From: Fragilaria radians
Taxonomy: Eukaryota; Bacillariophyta; Fragilariophyceae; Fragilariales; Fragilariaceae
Reading direction: 5' to 3'
Assembly: GCA_900642245.1 (NCBI GenBank)
Contig: CAAAJI010000003.1
Span: forward strand, 835,300 to 849,033
Length of the DNA stretch: 13,734 bases
Made by a program: the position numbers and the translations under genes. Each line of letters begins with the position of its first letter. Position 1 is the stretch's first letter. Under the pieces are notes generated by a model that worked only from the letters and a program-made list of their open reading frames with translations, was not told the DNA's origin and searched no databases. This document shows positions 1-8,200 of the stretch, in pieces.

Positions 1-59
1 TGAGTAAAGGTGTTCGAGGCAGTGTAACGTTCGAGAGAGAAAGTGTACACCCATGGTAG
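1..59. other. Possible gene end at the window edge, strand unresolved
   Basis: The first ~57 bases are less AT-rich than what follows and are open in two competing ways. On the plus strand a frame from base 3 runs 18 codons to a TAG at 57-59 and could be the C-terminus of a gene entering from the left. On the minus strand an ATG at 54-52 opens a frame (MGVHFLSR...) that stays open to the window edge and could be the start of a gene leaving to the left. Both are too short to identify, and at most one is real. Confidence 0.15.
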
Positions 60-677
60 TAAGAGCAATTACAAGAGCATGATTAGCGACGAATTATGCG
101 CTAATTTTCAGCAAATGAATGAGAGAGACTATCTTTGAGTTCTGCTTTAAATGAAGATTTGGCTCTTGAGCAGAGTTTCTGAATGCTGAATAGTTAAAAC
201 AAATGATGTTTTAGGAAAATAAAAAGTTGTCTCGACTTCTAGTCATTTTCTTCCTCTGATGCGGAGTCATGCACGTAAAACAAGCGGCAAAGAGAAAATG
301 AGGAATCTGTATTTGGGAAGAAGCCTCATGATTTCATATTCTTGTCAATCAAATGAACCACTGGCAAAGGTGTTTCTTTTTTATGGTGAAAGGAATCATC
401 ATCCAAAAGATCTTCCGCCTGATTCTTTTGAATATGGGAAGTCATAAGCTACATTTTGATCAGTTCCGTGTAATATGGAATCCGACATTTAGCCTCATTT
501 ACATGAATATCCTATACACTATATAGCACTTCCGCAAAATTAAACAAGCTTTGCCATCACAAATCCACAGATCCGTAGTCTAAAACGCTTTCGTAAATGC
601 CACACAAGATGAAATAAAGTTCCGGTGATATTGATTACTTTAGTTAATTGTTCTACAATTATAATTGCATTGTTTTT

Positions 678-994
678 CTATCCTCTTGAGTTTGAAAAAG
701 TTTCTCTTGAAATGTCCGGTCCCATGATGATAAGTGAGATATACTGGAGCGGAAGTATTACCGTTACTTCCACCATTGTGTCTTTCTTTATATCAGCTTT
801 ACACCCAACCATAACACCATTATTTAAGACTTGCTCTTCAAATACTTCTTTTCTCTTTCAACCATAGACTTCATGTTGAACCTTAAATAAGAACCAATTG
901 ACAAAACATTAGCAATAATTCCCAAATAAATGACAGTATCCCAAAAGGAAGTTGTCATCCACAAGCGATACAGTAATATACATGAAATTGACAT
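678..994 (-). pseudogene. Possible frameshifted reading frame, unidentified
   Basis: On the minus strand an ATG at 994 opens 56 codons ending in TAA at 824-826. They include a hydrophobic stretch of about 20 residues (around SFWDTVIYLGIIANVLSIG), then a charged segment (KSMVEREKK). Just before that stop, another frame (KEVFEEQVLNN...) is open for about 59 codons down to a TAG at 678-680. Read together with one frameshift they would give one membrane-anchored polypeptide of roughly 100 residues. I recognise no family, and AT-rich DNA often encodes hydrophobic stretches by chance. An 81-residue frame also lies opposite on the plus strand. Confidence 0.13.
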
Positions 995-1773
995 TGATTA
1001 TTTCTTAAGTCCTTGACTTAGTCATCAATATACCTATTGCACTGCTGTTGAAAGAGTAGACATGATTTTTAGTTTGAGGCATCACGGTTGAGATACTTTG
1101 TTCTTGGACAATATTTCTCTGCTTTTAATGTCTTAATGAACCCATATAAATGACCGGCAGCACGGACAAAGTTTCAGACGCACTTATTAATCTCCATGGA
1201 TGAGGAAACTTCAGATACTCTTAGGTACCACAAACAGAAACCAATATGACTCTTCATAAATAAAACAGTTTAAATTATAGGATCATTTTGAAGAGGTTTC
1301 TTTGTTTTGATGTTCAGCACAAATAATGAGCAGAAATGGAAATCATGGTTGAATGGAAGAAAGTTTGATGACAGAATTTTATCCGATTTCATGCAGCCTA
1401 TGGAATCGCTTTTGCTCCTGATTCAGTTCAGAATCGAGATACAGTTGCTGTGTGAGCATGAACTTGAGAATTTTGTTAATTTACGCAGGAATTGTTTGAA
1501 CGTTATGCCTTCCCTTCGATTGAATATACTTTAAATTGGGAATGACAAACAACAACTGCAAGTAATGTAAACAAAAAAATAGCCGGGATTGATAAGGTGT
1601 GTAAGTTTCAGGAAGGTAGTAAGTAGTTTCTGCTCATGGTCATATTCATAAATCCATACACATCCGTTAGGGGCTTGCGAGTATGCAATGCTGTATCTTA
1701 AATAAGCACCTTGACCGTTAAGGTGCAAAGGTCAGTTGAAATTAGTCTTATACCATTTCGTTCTTATATTGGC

Positions 1774-1806
1774 ATGAGTGTTCAAACCCTACAACTCTCT
1801 CCGTGA
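1774..1806 (+). promoter_or_regulatory. Possible upstream ORF before the PP2C start
   Basis: An ATG at 1774 opens a 10-codon frame (MSVQTLQLSP) ending in TGA at 1804-1806, 14 bases before the PP2C ATG and in a different frame. If transcription starts upstream of 1774, ribosomes would meet it first and would have to reinitiate or leak past it. The transcript start is unknown, so a regulatory role is only a possibility. Confidence 0.25.
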
Positions 1807-1820
1807 AAGTTTGGTCGACA

Positions 1821-3104
1821 ATGGGAAATATTCTGGAGCTTGATCATGTAACGAAGAAGTCAACTGAGGAAGGAAGCTCGGGAAAGTTTCATTATGCTGT
1901 GTCTGGAATGAAAGGTTGGAGATTAGCCATGGAAGATTGTCATACTGTCTGCGATGCTATTCCTGTTGATGGTTACGATAAACCTCTTGATGATCACCTA
2001 CTGTTTGCAGTGTATGATGGACATGGAGGGTATCTCACATCAGAATATGCTGGAGAGAACTTCATTCGAATACTGTCAAAGCGGCCAGATTTGAAGTCTT
2101 ATGTAGGCCTACCGCATGAAGGTAATAAAAGTCGAGCAGATGTTACAGGGATTGACTACCTTCGAAATGCCCTTAAGTCTACATTTAGAGAACTAGATCG
2201 AGAAGTACGCATACTGCAATTCCGAAAAAATCAAGAAGCTGCTAATAATGCGATCTCCAAGGCTCGGAATGAGGGTAAACTCAATGACACATCGCAATCT
2301 CATCCTCCCAACAGAAAAGTCGAACGCTCGGGATCGACCTGCATTGCTGTTCTCATCACCCCCTCACACATTATTTGCGCAAATGCTGGTGACTCGAGAG
2401 CAATACTTCGCAGGGAAGGAAAAGCTATTCCTCTGAGTTTCGATCATAAACCTTCCAATCTTCCAGAGTTAGAGAGGATAATTTCTGCAGGAGGCTTTGT
2501 AAAATCGAAACGAATTGACGGTGATCTAGCAGTCAGTCGAGGACTTGGAGATTTTACTTTCAAAGCTCAACCTGAACTACCCCATCACAAGCAAAAGGTA
2601 ATACACGATCCTGACTTTCTTGTTTATCCTCGAGATGAGCGTAACGACGAATTCATCGTACTAGCCTGCGATGGTGTTTGGGATGTCGCAAGCAATGGGC
2701 AATGCAGTGATATGATTCAAGCCATTTTGGATGAGGGAGAGACAGACATATCATTGGTCTGCGAGGAAGTTCTCGATATGTGCTTGGAAAGAAACAGTCG
2801 TGACAACATGACTTTGATCTTGGTGTGCTTCCCTGGAATTAAAATGGACAAGCTTTCAAACTGTTCAGGAAGTGTTGTTGCCCTCCGAAGAGCGTCACGA
2901 CGCGCTCGTATCTTGGAACTGCACGCTAAAGTAGCTGCGGAGAATACTGCTAGAAATATGGGCATGAACCTCAAATTGACCTCAGGCTACAACAGCTCCA
3001 AGCGAGATTCGTCCAAGGCACCTCCAAAGCAGAATGATTTGCAAAAGCCAGCATTACAGAGTGCAGAGCCACAATTTCTTCGACCTGCTCAACTGGTACC
3101 ATAG
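1821..3104 (+). CDS. PP2C-family (PPM) serine/threonine protein phosphatase
   Basis: Metal-dependent phosphatase of the PPM/PP2C family, which hydrolyses phosphoserine and phosphothreonine using a two-metal centre. The protein is 427 residues from the ATG at 1821. The frame is open upstream to a TAG at 1743-1745 but has no earlier in-frame ATG, and this ATG has A at -3 and G at +4. Motifs run in family order: RLAMED (R34, E38, D39), YDGHGG (D66, G67), GSTC at 171-174, ANAGDSRA at 187-194, DHKP at 208-211, RIDGDLAVSRGLGD at 231-244, CDGVWD (D284) and SRDNMT (D328). All acidic metal ligands expected from human PPM1A are present. The N-terminus is Met-Gly-Asn, so myristoylation as in PPM1A is possible. 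About 75 mostly polar residues (97-170) separate DGHGG from GSTC and include a charged helix-like insertion. A tail of about 88 residues after the catalytic core is basic then Gln/Pro-rich, function unknown. No intron is needed. Substrate cannot be told from sequence. Confidence 0.95.
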   Translation: MGNILELDHVTKKSTEEGSSGKFHYAVSGMKGWRLAMEDCHTVCDAIPVDGYDKPLDDHLLFAVYDGHGGYLTSEYAGENFIRILSKRPDLKSYVGLPHEGNKSRADVTGIDYLRNALKSTFRELDREVRILQFRKNQEAANNAISKARNEGKLNDTSQSHPPNRKVERSGSTCIAVLITPSHIICANAGDSRAILRREGKAIPLSFDHKPSNLPELERIISAGGFVKSKRIDGDLAVSRGLGDFTFKAQPELPHHKQKVIHDPDFLVYPRDERNDEFIVLACDGVWDVASNGQCSDMIQAILDEGETDISLVCEEVLDMCLERNSRDNMTLILVCFPGIKMDKLSNCSGSVVALRRASRRARILELHAKVAAENTARNMGMNLKLTSGYNSSKRDSSKAPPKQNDLQKPALQSAEPQFLRPAQLVP

Positions 3105-3424
3105 CAATAGAGTTTTTGCTTTAATAATTTAAAGGACAGAAGGAGATTTAAAGTAATGCGAAGAAAGCATGCTGCGTGAAGTACAGTTATATAGCCATGA
3201 TTAATTTAATAAGCATTTTTTATAGTTTATTAATCCTTCCCCTGTTTCATAATTGTCCAATATGGCTTCCTATTGGAATGACAACATGAAAAATTGAAGC
3301 TCGACAGATGGTCTTGTGAGCAAATTTTCATGTTGCTAACAATAGAAAGGAATGAATTCATATCTCTGATTATTGCTTAAATCTAGGATTTGAAAAGGAG
3401 TTCTAAAGCTAGCCTCAACATTTG
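3105..3424. other. Shared 3' flank of convergent genes
   Basis: This 320-base AT-rich gap separates the stop codons of the plus-strand phosphatase and the minus-strand Pol III subunit gene, so it must hold both 3'UTRs and polyadenylation sites. I see no canonical AATAAA on the plus strand shortly after 3104 and no open frame of note. Confidence 0.6.
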
Positions 3425-4090
3425 TTAGAAAGTGGGTTCGTTGTCTCCTCCACCGTCACTTTCATCTTCACTCGCGTAATAGTTCGTGGTGTAATCCTCA
3501 ACGTCGTCTTCATCTTCTTCTGGATCCTCGATTTCTTCGACATTTTCTTCTTCCTCCTCACTTTCCCCCGGTTCTCCTTTCGTATCGATTGCGTCGTCTA
3601 TCAACATGTTACGTTTCTGTAACTCGGCTCTTGCAGCTGCGGCGCGGATGGACGGCTGCAACAATTCATCTGGTAAGAATCTTCCAGATGCAATCTTTCC
3701 AAGGTGCTCAATGACTACTTTGTCGCAAGCTTCCGTTTGTTGCCTAGGCTTCTTTGAGTATCTTGCAATATCGATTTCTTGCGACGATGATCGCAAATAA
3801 AATGTCGATCTTTGCATACGATGATGAATATCCCGGCTCTTGCGAATCAAATAAACCATTGATTGTGTTAGCTTTGTTACTGTTACAATATCGGTTTCGT
3901 CTTCTGGTCGGAAAGGCCGTCCTGTGGAATGCCATAGGAAATCAGGGTAAAGTGGCGGCTTGGTTAAATCTTGTAGAGACCTTAAATTTCTTTCATCCAA
4001 TCCACTTTCTTGAGCAGTTCGCTGCATCAACAGCTGTGCTCCAGTTGGTGGCTTGTAAGCACCTCGCCCTCGTCCTCTTCCCCCTGACAT
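3425..4090 (-). CDS. DNA-directed RNA polymerase III subunit RPC31/RPC7-like
   Basis: A 221-residue protein resembling yeast Rpc31 and human POLR3G/POLR3GL, a subunit of the Pol III initiation subcomplex with RPC82 and RPC34; Pol III makes tRNA, 5S rRNA and other small RNAs in the nucleus. Evidence in order: an N-terminal MSGGRGRGRGAYKPP segment, matching the Gly/Arg start of the family; KPPLYPD at 44-50, matching the KPPPLFPD block; STFYLR then DIARYSK at 95-113, matching the YFI...DIERYSKRY block of POLR3G; an almost purely Glu/Asp stretch at 176-199; and a C-terminal DYTTNYY followed by acidic residues, the usual end of this family. The length fits the family. I chose the ATG at 4090 because it gives the family-type N-terminus; the frame extends 12 codons further upstream but only to a TTG. 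The gene is intron-less and convergent with the phosphatase gene. Confidence 0.88.
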   Translation of the reverse strand: MSGGRGRGRGAYKPPTGAQLLMQRTAQESGLDERNLRSLQDLTKPPLYPDFLWHSTGRPFRPEDETDIVTVTKLTQSMVYLIRKSRDIHHRMQRSTFYLRSSSQEIDIARYSKKPRQQTEACDKVVIEHLGKIASGRFLPDELLQPSIRAAAARAELQKRNMLIDDAIDTKGEPGESEEEEENVEEIEDPEEDEDDVEDYTTNYYASEDESDGGGDNEPTF

Positions 4091-5229
4091 AGCTTTAGTC
4101 AATGATTCTATGAGACTTACGGACAATCAATTTGCATTTATTTTAGTGAAAGGTAGAATACTGCACTAGTGGTTATATCATCTTGCTTTACAATGTAGTC
4201 TCTCTAGATTGTTAGTGTGATTGAAAACCTTTACATATTTAGGCAAAAGGTTTTTTTCAATTACAATGAAGAACATCTAGATCAAGAAATGTACTTAACT
4301 TCCTTCTGTTGCTATGCTTAATCTGGGTGACAATAAACTAGAAGAATAAAGTAAGGCAGATGCAAAATGCATTCTTTGATTTAATTGTTAGTCTAATCTT
4401 GTGCATTCCTGTAAATGCTACAAGACAAGCATGCTTAAAGTACAAATTTCTGAAGAATGTGCAAAACATATATTTACTTGGCAAATATCTCAGTTTTCAC
4501 ACCTACAAAAAACATTATATTTAATGATTCATCTATAAAGTTAACTGATTCATCAGCAAATCCAACAATTAAAAGAGTCAATAACTCTGAATAGTGTATA
4601 TCCCCTTAAATTTCTCCCGAACTGCATCTTTTGTTTCTCAGTTCCTACCGTATTGTTTTGAATACCGCAGAATTAGTATCACTAGATATTCCATGAAAGC
4701 TGCTTTAATGTATCGTCCCCAAGTTTCTCAAAAACTTCACTGAAGACAAACCCCTATATCTTTCATGGTGTATGTAGTCAATAATACTTAAAGAATCCCA
4801 TCTGATTGTTAAGACGATAAGGCAAAGTATCAGAAGTGCGATAAAATAAAGTTAGACATTCACAGAAACGTCGTAATTAACAAAAACACATAGTTGGGAA
4901 TTTGATTTCTGAAGCTTAAGTTTGGCGCCATAGATTTAGATTTTGACAATTTTTATTCGTGCAAGACATATCAGCTACACCATCATATTAAATCATTTTA
5001 TCCGGAGAAGATTCATAGACATGAGTGATATGCACAAAACAAAGAACGAAAATACTTTACTAGGAGTTCAATGGTATTTATGAGATGGATGTTCCCATTA
5101 TTCTATAAATGCAAATCAGAAACATCCGATTTTAGCTAGCAGTATGTTGGAAAGTTATAATTTCAAATAATGCAATCCTTAAGCTCCATTGGCAGAATGG
5201 CACTTTCTTATAAGAAATTGTAAATACTA
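4091..5229. other. Intergenic region between two minus-strand genes
   Basis: This holds the 3'UTR of the TPR gene (right side) and the promoter and 5'UTR of the RPC31-like gene (left side). It is AT-rich with stops in all frames. A six-codon upstream ORF (MQIDCP, minus strand 4137-4117) lies 26 bases before the RPC31-like ATG. The one longer uninterrupted minus frame, near 4480-4610, shows no family motif. I see no repeat array, RNA gene or transposon motif here. Confidence 0.6.
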
Positions 5230-8200
5230 CTACTCTTGTATCAAATACAACATCTTGAAGGTCATGGCTTCACCGCTTGTCCTCATGCCATCCAGACCTA
5301 TTTGCCCAAGCCTATTCAGGGCTAAAGTTGTTGACCCATTAACTTCTTTATAGAATTCTCTATACTTCAATTGGAAGTAGTCAAAAAGACTTAACAAATA
5401 CAACTGAAAAGTGATCAAACAGTCTGGAGAGTTGACATCTAAGTCCAGCATAATGGAAGTATCGGATGACTTGGATCTCAATCTCCAGCTTTCCTTCAAT
5501 GCATCAGCTATGATAGCAAAGTGAGAGGCATTCAAATCATCAGTTTCTTCAATAGATAATACTTTCAAACCGTCTTTCGCCAGAATGTCTCCATCTGTAA
5601 CATCTCTTATCATTGCATTCTTTCTGATGGAAAAAGCCTTGTCGCAAAATTGTTTTACGGTATCGCGTAGATACCGGTGTGCGAAATATTGAATGGCGCT
5701 GTAGTAATGATTTGAAGCGTTCACATAGTCATTGTCGAATTCATACAGTTGACCTAAGCGATAAAGCACGTGGCCAACATTTGCGTCTCTTTTACTCCGA
5801 AGCTTTCGAATTTCAAACGCTTCTTTGTAATACGCTCTGGCGAGTTCATTTTGACCTTCTGAATTTCTCACCACACAAGCCAAATCAACAAGAGTTTTGG
5901 AGACTACAAAATGGTGTTGTCCAAGAAAATGTTTCTGAATTTTCAGGGCAGACTGCAAACATGCCACAGCAGCTTCACAATAACCCAATCGAAAAGAAAC
6001 GCTTCCTAAACGATGGAGCGTCATTGCGTAGGAGACTGACCCTCTCGAAGTGAGAAACGACGCTTCAATTGCGTACATGTCATTGAACGCGATCAGCTTG
6101 TCGGCTATGACATGAGACTCGTTATAGTCTTTAGCCTTAGGTAGTAAGCCATACTTGATTTTCAGTGTTGTTCTAAAGTATCGAAACGCATTTTCGTAAT
6201 CTCGTTGAAGTTCATAAAGGCACCCAAGGTTGTGAAGGGAATCACTGACATACAATTTGATAGAACCGTCAGGAGACATGATGTGTCCAGCTGGGTGATT
6301 ACGCCTCACCCTTAAGGATTCTTCAAAACATTCTCGGGCCTTTTCGTAATCACCAAGACTCACATTAACGTTTCCCATACAATGAAATACAACAGCTATC
6401 CCCACTTCTTCCTTAATTAAATCATCATGGAGAGTTTTCCGAATATGCCCACCATGGTCAGAAAGGTCTATCTCATCCGACAAAGTAAAATAATCATCCG
6501 CAAGATCTCCAGAGGACCAAAAAGACACAACGCGAGTCGCCCGATCTACAAGATTCAGCCTTTTTCTACGAATCGATAGCGACGCTTCTAGCTTCTCCAG
6601 TGCTGAAGAGAATTCTCCGCGTTTTACATGAAGAGATGCCAACATCTGAAGTATTAAAGCAACACTTGCTCCATCGCTACCCTCTGCTATGATTTGAATT
6701 CGAACGGCCTCATTACACATATCCATAGCAGTGGAAGTGTTACCAAGTCTGGAATGAATTTTCGCCATTTGATATAATGTGTCCCCACAAGCTTCATGAT
6801 CTCTTCCTAAGCAATCTATGCGCAATTTTAGGGACTCTTCGAAATTCGCCAATGGAACGTTGTCACAGTTAGATATCTTTTGCATATGCAATTTTGCAAG
6901 AGCATTTAATACAGAGGCGACATAAATCCCCCATCGCTTATCTTCCAAGCTCCGATACAAAAGTAGAGACGCATTATACAAGTCCATGGCCAAATGCAAC
7001 TTGCCAAGAAATTCGGAAATGATAGCTTCTGTGTACCTTATGTGAGCGTGAAGAGCGACACTTGAGGGAACAATAATATCAGGGCTTATCTCATGCGGAC
7101 AACTTGAAGTGATGTACCCTAAATTCCTATAAATCGAAGAAGCTCGATTTAAGTTTGAATTAGCATCTTGGAGGGAATTGATATCATTTCTGTTTTTATA
7201 CACTTGCACTGTGGCAAGATAGAATAAGCAATTGGCTGTTTCAACGCAAGCATGTTCAACTGGTGCGCAGGCGAAGACTTCGTAAGCGTTGTCGAGACAA
7301 TCTTGTGTGCGTTGTTCGGTGTAACGACCCAAGGAACAAAGTGAAGCTCCTATACAGTAGAGAATTCTTGCATTGTAGAAGCCATCTGAGAAAAAGTTGG
7401 TGATGTAATCTTGTGGAAAAGTTGATTCACAGAATGAATCATTCAGATCTTCATGCTCCTTTTGCAATCTAATTCGATAACATGCAGACCAAAACTCCTC
7501 GGCCTTGTCATAATCTTTCAAATACCAGTAGCAAGTAGCAGCGTCGTCTAGAATTTCGCTAGCATGCATTGAGTCCATGCCGTTCAAGCGTCTTGAACAT
7601 CTCAAAGCTGTCAAATGGAATCGAATTGCCTTTTCATACTCCCCGCAAGCAGCTCGACAAATGCCAAGAGAATGATAAATTCGAGCGTCGTCGATGCCTT
7701 GCATTTCCTCACCAAAAACTCCCTTCCAAAGTTGTTTTCGGCTTTTCTGTTTTGCCAAAGTTAGCTCTTGGCCATCTTCTTCATCTGAGGAACTATCAGA
7801 GGAGCTTGGGTCTAGTATCCACAATGCATTGAGTGCGTTCTCGAGCGAAGAAATAGCCGATCTAAAATCTCCGAAATACATATGAATCAAAGCAAGTCTA
7901 TATGTGGAAACGAGCAACAAGGGCGCATCCTCTTCAGATATATTTCCCACATTACACTTTATACTTGACCTATTCTTTTGTTCCGAAAGATTCAAAATAG
8001 TCTGAAATGCCTGAGCCGATTGAGACAAAATGGAATTCTCGGCTTCAAACACATCCTTCCTAGTCAAAGGAGGTGGATGTTGTGAGGGACTCATTTGCAA
8101 AGGATTCCTTGAATATCGCACCTCCTCCAAAACAATTATTGGTAGAGGTGAAGAGCGGAATTCCATTGCCATCCTGCGATGCGCCTCAAAGCCCCAAAAG

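Larger units (their letters stand above)
60..1820. other. AT-rich intergenic region, no convincing gene
   Basis: This stretch has frequent stops in all frames and no recognisable domain. Short open frames exist on the plus strand (259-447, 625-867, 1307-1534) and on the minus strand (1531-1728 and the pair around 678-994). None shows a family motif or a clear splice partner. The minus-strand stretches look somewhat more protein-like and are described under findings. The right end must hold the promoter and 5'UTR of the PP2C gene; I see no clear TATA box. I saw no tRNA B-box with a matching A-box. Confidence 0.6.

Noticed and set aside
1307..1534. 75-codon plus-strand frame
   Set aside because: No family features, no good start context or splice partner, and length expected by chance in AT-rich DNA.
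1770..1795. GTTCAAACC-like tRNA B-box
   Set aside because: No matching A-box at the right distance and no cloverleaf on either strand.
2717..2974. 85-codon minus-strand frame inside the phosphatase gene
   Set aside because: Antisense shadow of the PP2C coding sequence.
3422..4092. Plus-strand frames of up to 112 codons opposite the RPC31-like gene
   Set aside because: Antisense shadows of a gene with family-typical motifs at both ends.
4091..4120. GTAAGT donor followed by an AG just before the RPC31-like ATG (minus strand)
   Set aside because: The implied intron would be about 28 bases, too short to be spliced.
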